DNA from: Paulownia fortunei
Lineage: Eukaryota > Streptophyta > Magnoliopsida > Lamiales > Paulowniaceae
Direction of reading: 5' to 3'
DNA length: 64,000 bases
Assembly (NCBI GenBank): GCA_019321725.1
Contig: CM033105.1
Location: 17,639,861 to 17,703,860, forward strand
The notes beneath the pieces were generated by a model. It was given only the letters and a program-made list of their open reading frames with translations. It was not told where the DNA came from and did not search any database. Each line of letters opens with the position of its first letter. Position 1 is the stretch's first letter. The translations under genes and the position numbers were made by a program. Shown here in pieces: positions 23,900-35,594 of the stretch.

Positions 23900-24940
23900 C
23901 CACCTCCATTTTAGCTCAAGCTCTACCATCAAGAGGTCAAAATAGTCATTTCAGGAAGGCCCTTTTTGAATTATACGCTCCTAGCCCTTTGTCCTCGCTA
24001 TAATTTATGCAGTAATAAATGTACACCAAACACTAAAGAAATCCCATTCTTTTATTGTTAAATCAAACATGACATTCCATGGCATCACATGAACAAGTGC
24101 CAAACTTTTGACCTAACTTTTTCCAAAGTATAGAAACCTTAGTCAGATCTTACATCAAGCAACATATAAAATTCATGGTTGTCATAAAATGGATGGTAGA
24201 GAAAGGGATTATGTTGGTACTAGATTATAGTGGTCAAGTGGCTGCCTCCTCCAAGTAGATCTCTTTCCCTCTAAAGCTAAAATTAGGAAATCCATCAAAG
24301 GGCACAACTTTTAAAAGTTGCATACTTTAGGATACTTTCCCCACTTATGCCACACATGAAGCATTTGATATATAACTATGTTACGCTTTATATTTTATTA
24401 TTTTAATTTATCGTTTTATTTCATATTTTACTGTACATGCTAAATATGCATAATTTATGCCAAATAAAAATAATATTTTATATATTTGGTATGCATTTTA
24501 CAATACACTTTGAGTCAATTATTTTAATTTGGTATTTTATCTTATATTCCACTTCACAAGTACACACAAATTGTCTAATTCATATCAAAATATATTTAAG
24601 AAAATATTTTTTAGGCGTGAAACCTAATTAATACGTGATCTATTAAACCCGAGTTTTTGAATTTTTGAAGTCAGTAATTTTGACCCTCAAATTTAGTTGA
24701 AATTTGTAAATGCGTGTATGCTTTTTTAAATATAAAATATCAATTATTTGAAATCACCCGGCATCACAAAATGAAATCATCCTACTAATTAAATGTATCA
24801 AATATCGTTACAAATAAAACAACGAATGTAAAAATCGAAACATGAAATATCTATTGTGATAAAAAATATATATATAAAAAAGAGGGCAAAAGTTGGGGCT
24901 ATAAAGCAATAGTTCCAAATTTATGAGTGCGAGTTAAAAT
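23900..24940. other. AT-rich stretch without genes
   Basis: A 64-codon frame at 24437-24631 is unrecognised. Nothing else supported. Confidence 0.5.
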
Positions 24941-24944
24941 TTAG

Positions 24945-25020
24945 ATCCCAATCAATTGGACAAGATCATGCCACGTCTAAGGTTGCATCAACTGCTTTTG
25001 CACCAGTCATGAGGAAGCAA
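24945..25020. repeat. Dispersed module, copy 3 (diverged)
   Basis: Parallels the second half of copy 1: TTTAGATCCCAATCAATTGG, ATCATG, then GCTTTTGCACCAGTCATGAG. Similarity is moderate and contains small gaps. Confidence 0.5.
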
Positions 25021-25094
25021 AGGTTCACTCAGCCTATCCCAGACACAGACAGCTTGTTTGTTAATATAAGAAAAAGGCCATTCCAATTTTTCGG

Positions 25095-25345
25095 CTATGG
25101 CTATTGGCTATTGGCTATTGGCTTTTTCCACTAATTAGTGGTGTCCTTTGGCCACAAAAAATAACATGGCCGTGGCCATAACAGCATCTTCTGGGTCATT
25201 TTCAATCTTTGAATTTCTATTTTATTTTATTTTATTTTATTTTTTTTTTTTGTGAGCCCAACTTGCTGCTGAGTATTATTTATTCTTCAGACCAATAATT
25301 AACTCTCCACTCTTCCAGCATAGATATCTATATCCATATAAATAG
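25095..25345 (+). promoter_or_regulatory. Possible relic promoter: GGCTATT repeats (CCAAT on the minus strand) and a TATA motif
   Basis: Three 7-bp units GGCTATT run from 25099 to 25123, giving ATTGG (CCAAT on the other strand) three times. About 215 bp downstream is TATAAATAG (25337-25345). No open gene follows, so this may be chance or a leftover of a lost gene. It lies just after copy 3 of the dispersed module. Confidence 0.2.
25221..25251. repeat. (TTTTA)n microsatellite
   Basis: Five or so TTTTA units leading into a T run. Confidence 0.85.
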
Positions 25346-26726
25346 TATTTGTCATCTTCCACTCCAAATAGGGTTGGGCGTTAAATTTAAAAAATAATCG
25401 AAATCATCTAGCTCCGCATGCATCGTACTACTTTTGTTGAATTTTTATATAAATCATAATTTAAAATTTAATTAAAATTGTACATTCTTATTGTTATGTC
25501 GTTTTGACAGTAATTTAAAATTTAATAATTTGAGAGTGAATAAACCCGATCATACCACATATATACATGTATATTTAAATTTATTTATTAAGTGTATTTT
25601 AATAATTTATTCTTAATTGTGTTGACTGTTTAAATTTAATTTATAAATTAACTCTTAGCGTGGTCACTAACTTCTATAGTTCTCTTTCACAATGCTTCTT
25701 TACTTTACATTCATGGGCAAGGAGTAGGTATGTTGAATTTCAATTTTAAGAAGTTTAATATTTTTTTTCTTTTAAAAGCATTAGTATATATAGTTTTTCC
25801 AACCTTCTTTTTGTTTATTTTTCGTTTTTTTTTTTTTTGTTTATTTTCCAGTTTTCCTCTTTTTTTCTTATAGTTATATGGTAGGCAAATGAGTTAATTT
25901 CTCCTAAGAATTTGAATAAAAATAAAATCAATCAACAAAAAAATAATAATATAATGATGCGTTGTAAATACAGTCTATCACCGTTCATTCTACAAAATTG
26001 ACAAAGTATCATAAATTTTTTTCTTTACTATCAAACTCTTTACTCAAAATATAATCCTTTGATAAAAATAAAGGATATAATTATATTCCTTTCAATCATT
26101 TTATATGAAGTAATACTTTAAGACTATTTTTGTTATAAATGTTTGTGTAATAAAACTTTAATAAAATCACAAATGATAATTCAGTTTCAAATTAGTAAAA
26201 AAAAAAAAAAAGCACCGTAATTACCCTAATTCTAAGTTGATTTATTTTTCCTCCAGTATAAATTTGCACAAATGCATACTCCTTCCATCTTAATTTATTG
26301 TATATATCCATATTTGAATTGGCATAAAATCTTAAAGAAGAGTTGAAAAGGTCAAGTTTTAGATGTGCTATAGTATTTATTTGAAAAGTAGTCGAGAATT
26401 AATATAATTATATTGTTACTTTAAATATAACAATTTTTTGGGAATAAAGCAGCTATTCAACCCCAATTAATGCATGTAATACTACACATTATTCTTTCTA
26501 TTCACATTTAAATGCTCAGTTGGTTAGTACATTATCAGTCAATCTAATGTTTTGAGTAAGTTATTGTATATCTTTTGACAAAATATATTGATATAGTAAA
26601 CCTTTTAAATCATAATGCTTTCCATTGCGTTTATTTTTATTAAAATATTATTAAAATAAGATAACTAAATATTATATTTATAAAATAATTAAATTAACCG
26701 ATCAACATTTCCAATCAACAAGAAAC
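25346..26726. other. AT-rich stretch without genes
   Basis: Several A and T homopolymer runs; no domain, repeat ends or RNA gene recognised. Confidence 0.5.
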
Positions 26727-26734
26727 AAACATTC

Positions 26735-26976
26735 ATACCCCACAAGCAGTGATTGAGTTGGCGGAGAAGAATTGCGTGAGATTTTATATCTTGAGTTTGA
26801 ATTCCTTCCTAATATTTTTTCGGTCGAATCTGTCGCATCGAACTTGTCTAATGCGGTTTATCTGACTGGAATAATTTACAAGTTATAACATTAGTTCGAG
26901 AATTTACCTAGTGGACACTCGAAAAGTAGAGGCTGCAAAATCTCTCGGTTATTAACAAAAGAAAAGAAAAAAAAAA
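26735..26976 (+). mobile_element. tRNA-derived SINE
   Basis: Near the 5' end, TGATTGAGTTGG (26750-26761) matches a tRNA-type A box. GAGTTTGAATTCC (26793-26805) resembles a B box at the usual spacing of about 30 bp. The body ends in an A-rich tail (AACAAAAGAAAAG followed by 12 or more A, about 26954-26978). AAACATTC (26727-26734) before the element and AAACATCC (26976-26983) after it look like a target duplication with one mismatch. Length about 240 bp. Family not identified. Confidence 0.6.
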
Positions 26977-26983
26977 AACATCC

Positions 26984-28421
26984 AGACATAGCCGATAAGT
27001 TCATGGATCAGTTGAAAATTGGAATCTTGTAAAACATGAATTCTGCGTAAAGAGAGATATCTTAAACCTCTTTTGCTTATACATGAAATGTGACTGGATA
27101 TGGCAATTTGAGGATATTTTTTTTAAAAAAACAATGAAAAAGTGTGATACCATATAGAATTTTTTTTTTCATGTGAAATGAAGATATAGATAATAGATAC
27201 TTATGTCTCATTACCACTCCTTTTCGAAAAAGGCCAAAAGAGAAATCTTATGTTATTGTCTTTGCATCACATTCATAGTCTCCATGTCTTCTGGTGCACG
27301 ACGATTTGAATAAAAAAAATATAATATATATTTTAAAAAAAGTTTGTGGAAAAATTATTACCAATAAAATACGGACTATGATCGATGTAATCTTCCACAC
27401 TAAATGGGGTTCCTTTCACACCAAACACAAACGTTATCATAGCTTATGTTGGATCCCTAAGTATAATAATTTTTGATTATTTTTTTATTATTTTCAATTG
27501 AAAATTTTTTTTGGCATAAAATTAAAGTTTTTTTTAGCAGCAGCTTAAGAGTTGCCAAAAAAAAGGGAAAAGGAAAACAAGGAAATTAAGTAACACTTTG
27601 TTTTTGCCTCACCAAAAGAAGAAAAAAAAAAGAAAAATGAAAATTGAGTCTTGAACCAAATCCTCACCAAAAGTCAAAAATAAAATTAAACAATATAAAA
27701 AGAAGAAAAAAAAAAAAAAGAAAAAAGAAAGAAGAAGACCGAAAGGAGTCGTGTTGTAAGTATTAAGCAAACGAAAAAGACAAAGAAAAGACGCAATATG
27801 AAAATTCTAGAGTACATGTCGTGGAAATTTTAAATTTGCTATTTTATTTTTGATCAATCATGTAACAAGTATATTTTTAACTCCAAATTAATGCAATTAA
27901 AGTGTAATTTTAATTTAACACTCAATTTTTCCGTTTCGTTCGTCGCACTATTTTAGGGTAAATATAGGAAAAAAATAAATTGTGATAAATATTGTAATGA
28001 GGGTAAATTATTGAATGGGGATTCATCAATTTTTTTAGAAACCAAATTCAACTATGATTTATGAGTATTTAACCTGTATTAGTATCATACATACATAAAC
28101 AAATATTTTAAGTGGCCTCCTTGCACCTAAAATCAATAAAGTAGAAATAACTAACCAACCAAACATGATAGAAGATTGAGAGTTTGGCATAGCAGGACCA
28201 ACTTGCCAATAATTCTACTATTAAGTTTTCAAGAATTTCTAATTGTCACGAATTCATTAACCACTTTGAACTTCTTTTGTTAAACTAACAATTTTTTAGG
28301 ATAAACTTTATCTTGAGAAAGTCTGGGCCAAGATCTCATTCTTCTGTGTTAGTTTTGACTTATTAAAAAAAAAAAAATAAGGAAAAAAAAAAGAATATAA
28401 AAATATAATTTAGTCCTTATT
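26984..28421. other. AT-rich stretch without genes
   Basis: Purine-rich tracts near 27550-27800 (many GAAAAAA runs) but no recognised gene or element. Confidence 0.5.
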
Positions 28422-29151
28422 CAGAGACGGAGTCAAGGGTTTTAAATTAATATAAATTATATATATAAAAATTTAAATTTAAAATTTTTATTCTTTTTAA
28501 AATATTAAAAATATCTCTTTATTTATTATTTTTAATGAAAAATAATTTAACCCCCTCCCCAGTTTCTATTTTTTTGGTATGTCCTCTACCTAATCCATAA
28601 ATAAAATGATTGAGGGGCTAAAACACTTAAATTGTTTTATCTTACTATTATATTATATTAATTGTCTATTTATGTAGATTTATTACAATGAAAAGAATAA
28701 AAAAAATCAGTTTAAAATTAAATCATATAAAAAAATAAATAATGAAAAATTACTATTTAAATTGTTACGTTCTTATAATTAATTCAAATTATCATTTTTG
28801 ATTCCTAATACTCAGTACATAAACTTACAAATTATTTTTAATATACTTAAAAAACATGAGTTTATGAGCATCGGATCCGAGACGTCAACAATCAAATTAA
28901 ATTTATGTAAGAATTAAGAAATATAATGAAACTGAAAAGAGGAATTAGAGGTTTATGATTGCTTACATTTTACTAGTTATTAGATTCACTTTTTATATTG
29001 ATTTGATATGCTGTACACCTATCATATAACCTACATAGATCAAATAGACATATTGACATTTTGAAAAGGCTCGAGACGAAATACCTGAATTCTTTATTGG
29101 TTTTGAGCCACAATTTGGATCTAGGAAAGCAACAATATAACTATAAAGTAA

Positions 29152-29192
<41 letters not shown>

Positions 29193-29383
29193 TAGTAATA
29201 ATAATTTTTAATGAGTCGGGGATGAAGTCAAAAATGAATTTATTTTTTAAAAATAATAAATAAAAAATATTTTTATTTAATTTTTTTTTTTACAATTTAA
29301 TAAATTTATAGATAAAATTTATACTAATAATTTTTTTTTATGAAGTCAAGGATAGACTACGGTGCCCCCTAACTCCATCGCTG
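28422..29383. mobile_element. Non-coding DNA transposon with CAGNGAYGGAGT termini
   Basis: The left end is CAGAGACGGAGTCAAGGG; the right end, read on the minus strand, is CAGCGATGGAGTTAGGGGGC. Fourteen of the first 18 positions agree. The interior is AT-rich and non-coding, with a further GATGAAGTCAA-like motif near 29221 suggesting nested or repeated ends. The superfamily is not certain, and no clear target duplication is visible. Confidence 0.45.
29150..29192. repeat. (AAT)n microsatellite
   Basis: About 14 AAT triplets, followed by interrupted units. Confidence 0.93.
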
Positions 29384-29912
29384 AATAGAGTTAAATAAAA
29401 GTACCAATTTACACCAATTTAGATTGTAATAAAGTGCAAAAGTCCCTATTTAAGATTTTGATAATTAGATATCTGGATCTGTACCAAACCGACAAAATGA
29501 AAAATATCAAATACCACCACCACAATACCAGCCCCCGCCCCCCACCCCACACCTAAGTCTAGCCCCAAAATAAAGAAAACACCCCCCCAATTTTCTCACA
29601 GTTGCAGGCCTGCAGCCACGCTTTTCACAAGCATTAATTAAAAATCTTTAATCACGCACACACACACACAGACTTCCTCACAATATTACTAGTACAACGG
29701 AAGTTGCAACATATATGCATACCTCTCTCCTTTCACAGCCATAAACAACATATTCTCAGAATCTTCTCTATCCCAATCCAAAGGCTGAGCACTACTAGTA
29801 GTCATATTTTTCCTGAAATATTCTCAACAAAAGCAAGCTGCAAAGAAAGTGAAGAGAAAAGAGAGAGAAAGAGAGACCCTTCTTGTGATTGACCATAATA
29901 ATACAGAAAAAA
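29384..29912 (+). promoter_or_regulatory. Promoter and 5' leader of the PP2C gene
   Basis: Upstream of the PP2C start codon the base composition changes: C-rich runs (CCCCCGCCCCCCACCCC near 29532), a CA repeat at 29657-29670, and a purine-rich GAGAAAAGAGAGAGAAAGAG tract at 29852-29875, as is frequent in plant 5' leaders. A short upstream reading frame of 9 codons starts at ATG 29715 and ends at TAA 29744. I could not fix a TATA box or start of transcription. Confidence 0.4.
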
Positions 29913-32900
29913 ATGTGTGTTCAAGATGCAGAGCAAGTGAGTGAGGGAATGGAAGATATGGGCCTCCCCAGAAATGATGATAATGATAGTGAGGGAAGTG
30001 TCAAGGCTCTGCCTTTGCATTCTCAAGTTGATTTCTCCAATGCCCAGAATGAGAATTGGGATAACAAGAATCCATCAGCAGCCTTTGATCCTGTTGCAGC
30101 TGGGAGAAATTCCTTCCCGGTGAGTAGAAACCAAGTTTGGTGTTTTAACATATTTTTGCTTGCTTTTAATTTCTTTTTCTTTTATCTGCTACCCGTGTTA
30201 TGCAAATAACTTTTCTATCCCCCCCCCCCCCCCCCCCCCCCCCCGGCGGTTTCTTTTTTCTATTTTTGGGTTTTAATATGGTTTGAATGTCAATTTTGTT
30301 GGTTTAGAATTGGTTAAGTAAAAGTGTAGCTGTCCTTGCTTAAGTAGGAATGTTGCTTGTAGTATATGTTATGTTGTTCTGCAATTTCGGGTCGTTATCT
30401 TAGTTTCAGATTAAAAAAAAAGAAAAGAAAAGAAAAGGATTGAATTTATGGAATTATGATGTTCTTGGTAACTATAAAGATATTAGTATCTGAATGCCTT
30501 TTGCTGTTTCATTTCCTTGTGGAGAAGATTGTGGCCTTTCGGTATTGGTAAAATTATTAGGTCGATTTCTTTGAATCTTTTGTTTATCCTGTGTTTTGCT
30601 ATTGCTTCGATTGTGTGCAGATGAATATTTGTGGATGCGGATTACTTGTTTTTTCTTAGTTAACTTTTTTCGGGGTGCGGGTGGGGGTGGGGGTGGGGGG
30701 AGGTGGGGTTTGATTGAACTAATACACATCACATCTCTTATGGTAGAGCTCATAGTGAACTTACTTTTCATAATTATAGCAATTATCTCTCTTTTTATCC
30801 TCTAGACACAAGTAAAATTTTCTTCTGAGACATACCTTCTTTTATCGCAAAAAGTAATTCAAATCAACCTTTTTTGAGGATATAGTTTCTTATTTTGTTG
30901 GAAAAAAAAACTTTTTTATCACATCCCAATACTTGAATTATTGTAGTCTTTTGCCTTGTGAATAATTCTAAGCCTAGGTGATAAACTGACAGAAGACAAA
31001 GCAAACAATTGTGCTTTTGTAAGTTGAACTGAAGTAAAATTTATTGTGATCTTTCCTGGCCCTTTATGTGAAAGGAAACTTTCAGACTTGCAGCAGAAAG
31101 AGTGAAGCTATAGCTCTGTTCATGCTATATGCAGAATCACAAACTGTTTAAATTATCCAAAAAATTATAATAACCATACTGCCATCATAGACATTAATCT
31201 TCTATGCTCCTTTTCTCTGATGGAGCTTCAGTTTAAGCCTGCTATATCTGAGGGTGAGGAAACTTACATGGAATATTGTGTCTTAACTCAATGCAAAAGG
31301 ATATTCCCTTGTTGAGTAATGCCTGTGGCAAAAATGTGTTATATCCTTCATTCTCTTCATATTATGCTGAAGACTTCCAATGCTGTCACTTGACTTGGCA
31401 TTAATTTTGTGAAACAATGGAGACTGAACTTGGCATTCGCTATGGTCTGAGAAATTTTTTGTCTAGCTGGAGTTTATGGTTCCCCCAGAAAGCTAAGACA
31501 TGACATGCCATTGTGTAGTTCCTACATTTGAAAATGCTTGAGGTGCCAAGCTAACTGTGGATAAGGCTGAAGGGTTATTACCAGCTGTCCAAATGCTTTA
31601 CCTAACTGTTTGAGATCTGAGATATATATGTATTTGATATGTTTGACATTTACGTTATTGTTCACTAAAATATTGTCAGAAGCTAAAGTTCAGCGTTAAT
31701 TTAAGAGTTTTCTGGACTTTGTTTTCTGTGCTTTCAGATCCACTCTTTCCTCCACTGACATGATCTTGGAGATTTTTAGCATGACATGACCAGCGTAATC
31801 TATACTTGAACACTAGCATTTGATTGTTTTAGAAAAGAAAATTGTTGATTTCTACTGTGCTACATTCGTACCATAAAGTCTACTTTTGCTGTATTAATGC
31901 TAACCAACATGCATAGAGCTCGTTAGGTTTCTAACCTTTAAGTTTGTCGCCATCAGTAGTTCCTCATATTTCCTCCCCTTCTTTTCCTCCCCAGCTGGAA
32001 AGCATTTCTGAAGACTCAACCGTTGCAGACAGAACGCAAATGTTGTTGAATAACTTCCTCCCTATCCTTCGGTCTGGAGATTGGTCAGATATTGGAGGCC
32101 GGTTAGATATGGAGGACACTCATATTTGTATTCCAGACTTGGCTATGAATTTTGGTTACACTGTACGTGGTGAGGAAGCTATATCCTTCTATGGTGTAAG
32201 TTATCTAAACTCTTTTTAATATCATCTCTCTCATCTTGAAAATTTGCACAGCTAAATAATCATTCAATTTATTGAACTTAAATCTTAAATTTAAGGACAG
32301 AAATGAAGCCATTCCAAAGAGATTGCGAAATTGTCATTTAGCTTGCAATTGTTGATGGTTGAAGCACCAAATTTGCTGTGGTTGAATTTGTTGTACTTGA
32401 GAATTAGTATTCAGTAGAAATGAGTGTCACAGTAAGATGCCTCCCTTTATTTCCTTCTCACTTGTCATGCTTGTTTACTGCTTGAATATCTAAAGAAATT
32501 CTTACTGGAAGAAACTCAGACTTAATATACACATTCCAATGCTTTGTGATACACACAATGAGGCATCATCTAGAATCTAAAGAAATTCTTCCTGGAAGAA
32601 ATTCAGACTTGTGATACACAGAATGAGGCCTCATCTAGAAGTGTTTCAAATTTGTTTACTTCATGGCCTCTGGTAAATGGTGCCTGTAGATTGTTATGTA
32701 GCAAATGGACAGATTCTACCGTCGCTTGATACAGTTATGTCCTGTTGCAGTCACCAAATAATTTAATTCAAAATTTTCCAACTAGCAGAATGCTAAAATT
32801 GCTAGAATCGGCTCTTTTCAGAATGAATTGGTGGATGTTGTGTGTGGTCTCTCATTACCAAAAGACAGGATTCTGTAGTATTACTCAGAAAGAGGAAATG

Positions 32901-34298
32901 AAACTAGAATTAGGGTTGAATATGCTTTCACTTAGAATTTCACCCATGGTACTTTTGTGGTTGTCATGCTCACTATCCCATGGTCAGGGCTCTTTTCTAT
33001 TTTCGTGCTTGCTGAAATTATAATTTCTCATGGATTTACGGAGTCAGTTTAGTTTCATTCTGCATGAAGAGCAATATTATGTATTTTTCAATTTTTACAC
33101 AATTCTCTTATTTGATAAGGAGTTGCACTTTTTTTCTTCCTTAGAACAGTAATGCCTGCTAGAACTCAAAATTCGAGATAGGGCAGGATCAGATCATCAG
33201 GGGTACAAATAATATGAGTTCATCTTGTTTGAGTTTCTGACTTATTTGTGATTTGGCTGTGGCAGGTGTTTGACGGACATGGTGGGAAGGGTGCAGCTCA
33301 GTTTGTACGTGACCACTTACCAAGGATTATTGTTGAGGATGCTGATTTTCCATTGGAACTTGAGAAAGTGGTCACGAGATCTTTCATGGAGACTGATGCT
33401 GCCTTTGCAAAATCTTGCTCTGTCGAGTCTACACTGTCGTCTGGCACGACTGCACTGACTGCAATGATATTTGGCAGGTAAAATGCTGTTGTGTGTAGGT
33501 CTCTGGATCAGTAGCTCGCTGGCGTGTATTTAGAACTAAAAAGTTTAATGTTTTTGGTTCCAACTTACAGTCAACAATGCAATGCTCTATCGCATAAGAG
33601 CTTAACGAGATTCTAAATTTGCTGTGGCATTTATTTTTACAAATTCATCTGCTGAAAATGTTTTATGATATGTGTAGCTCAGGGTTGATACTGTGATGTC
33701 CAGTGTTCATTGGGCTAAATGTGGCATAATTTTGAACAGATCATTGCTCGTAGCAAATGCTGGAGATTGTAGAGCTGTGTTATCTCGATGTGGAGTTGCT
33801 ATCGAGATGTCAGAAGATCACAGGCCTTGTTGTGTAAACGAAAGGATGAGGATTGAGTCACTAGGTGGATATGTTGATGATGGTTATTTGAATGGCCAGT
33901 TGGGTGTGACTCGGGCTTTAGGTGACTGGCACATTAAAGGACTGAAGGAGGGGGAAAAAGGTGGACCTTTGAGTGCAGAACCAGAACTCAAGTTAATGAC
34001 ACTTACAAATGAAGATGAATTCTTGATAATTGGTAGTGATGGAATATGGGACGTCTTCAGAAGCCAGAATGCAGTAGACTTCGCTAGGAGGAGACTCCAA
34101 GAGCACAATAATGTGAAGTTGTGCTGCAAGGATATTGTAAATGAAGCGAAAAAGCGAGGGGCTACCGATAACTTGACAGTGGTAATGGTGTGCTTTCACT
34201 CCGAACCGCCGCCTCCTATTGTGGTGCAAAGAGCTAGAGTTAGGAGGTGCATTTCTGCAGAAGGGCTTCAGAACTTAAAATTTCTGCTTCAAGGCTAG
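29913..34298 (+). CDS. Protein phosphatase 2C (PPM family), four exons, 392 aa
   Basis: Metal-dependent Ser/Thr phosphatase. Model: exons 29913-30119, 31995-32195, 33266-33477 and 33740-34298, all GT-AG, giving 69+67+71+185 residues. The exon 1 region is acidic and variable. Catalytic motifs appear in order: RLDMED (105-110), VFDGHGG (137-143, metal-binding Asp139), SGTTA (195-199), NAGD (213-216), LGVTRALGDW (261-270), IIGSDGIWDV (Asp307) and GATDNLT (348-354, Asp350). All metal-binding acids are present, so it should be active. Length and exon layout fit small plant PP2Cs, perhaps clade G; this is inference. The start is the first ATG after the GA-rich leader. The upstream in-frame TTG at 29889 is ignored. 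The acceptor before exon 4 is CAG at 33739; using the TAG at 33677 would bring an immediate stop. Signalling role is not deducible from sequence alone. Confidence 0.93.
30219..30244 (+). repeat. Poly(C) run in PP2C intron 1
   Basis: Twenty-six consecutive C, followed by GGCGG, 100 bp after the exon 1 donor. Confidence 0.92.
30672..30709 (+). repeat. G-rich tract in PP2C intron 1
   Basis: CGGGGTGCGGGTGGGGGTGG and onward through GGGGGGAGGTGGGG: at least five G runs separated by single bases, a strong G-quadruplex candidate on the sense (RNA) strand. It could also pair with the poly(C) run 430 bp upstream in the pre-mRNA. Confidence 0.85.
32489..32640 (+). repeat. Tandem duplication in PP2C intron 2
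   Basis: Unit 1 (32489-32575) and unit 2 (32576-32640) both run from TCTAAAGAAATTCTT to ATCTAGAA. Unit 2 lacks a 22-bp piece (AATATACACATTCC and following). No effect on splice sites. Confidence 0.85.
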
Positions 34299-34483
34299 AG
34301 CCACACTTCATCATTCATTTTGTTCCCTAGATTGCCAAAATTGGCGTTGCAATCCATGATTTCTTACAGGTATGATGATTATAATAATTTGATGTTCTCA
34401 GCAACTTGTGAATATGCCAATTGGTATACTTCTTTTCCTTTTTAAAGCTTCCATTTGGTTGTCAAGTGGATGCCTAAACAGGG

Positions 34484-34489
34484 AATAAA
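34484..34489 (+). terminator. Candidate poly(A) signal of the PP2C gene
   Basis: AATAAA 186 bp after the stop codon. Suitable distance for a plant 3' UTR; not proven. Confidence 0.4.
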
Positions 34490-35590
34490 GCATGAGGATA
34501 ATATTATGTTGTTGGAAGGTATAGGACCACATGTGTACATAAACACATATATTAACTGTATGATCATTTTTCTGATAAACTGATTTTTATGCATCACTCA
34601 AACTTTGCTTATCGAGCAGTTCTGCTTGTGAATTTTATTTCAGAGCTTTAGCCATCGTCTAACAGTTGTAAAACAAACAAAACCAGGTTACATTGGTGAT
34701 TCTTCGATGTCTTTTCACCCAAAGTGCCCACCAATATATCAGTCTGTTGCTCATCCAAGATCATGCTTGTTTCTTTGCCTTATTTATTTCAACTTAGTAC
34801 TTTATATATTCACGAAAACTCTAGTGCTCTTAACAGCTAACAATTCATATATGGGCGGTCGTCTCAGCCTACAATGTTACAATGAAGTCTATTAAGAGAG
34901 CACATGAACTTGAGTTTGTATAACATAATGAATCTTAAATAATGCATCAGCTGCTTTTGTCAAATTCATGACCTACCTCTAATACTAATTGAAGAATTGA
35001 GTCTTGAGTATGTTGTTATAATAAAGTCTATCGTTAGCAACAAATGCAATATAAATTTTTGATCCGCACCACAATTCAAATGCGACATTTCAATTGTTCA
35101 ATTGTAATCCCCCGCCATAAGACAATTGCTGCTGTATCTTTCAACAAATTATCAGCAATCACAAGGATCCACATTCTTGAGAAATTGCATACGTTTTTCC
35201 AACATTCAGTTGACAAGTTAATCATTTACAGCCCCAACTCCCACAAAATGAAAATACAAGTCTTCATACATACAGCAGCTGAGCCACAGATATAATTCCT
35301 TCGAAATAATTGCAGAATCATGCTTGAAAGGATATCTGTTACAACCACAATCCCAATTCTCAAATGTATAGGACGCTAAAATGACCCGGATTTTACAACT
35401 GCAATTATATCACATTCGAGTTCTCAGGTTTACCCAACATGAAAAAAACATTGAGCATTAAGGAAATTTTCCTCTTGAAACTGGGAATAACAAGTCAAGT
35501 GGAGAGTTTGTAACCGACCAGAATATCATCTTAATAAATTAACACCAGGTAAAGCTGCCTCATGAAGTTCTATCATCAAACATAATTATG
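34490..35590. other. Intergenic region between PP2C and the transporter relic
   Basis: Likely includes the PP2C 3' UTR end and sequence downstream of the minus-strand relic. An 83-codon plus frame (35044-35295) shows no recognised feature. Confidence 0.45.
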
Positions 35591-35594
35591 CACG

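Noticed and set aside
29150..29192. CRISPR-like array of short repeats
   Set aside because: Plain AAT microsatellite without spacers.
29889..29912. Upstream extension of the PP2C frame by eight codons
   Set aside because: It begins with TTG, not ATG; the first in-frame ATG is 29913 and gives a normal leader.
30472..30805. Open frames inside PP2C intron 1 on both strands
   Set aside because: Poly-Gly/poly-Pro products of the G-rich tract; no domain.
33693..33739. Extension of PP2C exon 4 to the left (open frame from 33693)
   Set aside because: It is intron: the CAG at 33739 restores the conserved FGR-SLLVANAGD joint, while the TAG at 33677 leads to an immediate stop.
33884..34229. Minus-strand frames opposite PP2C exon 4
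   Set aside because: Shadows of the coding strand with no domain.
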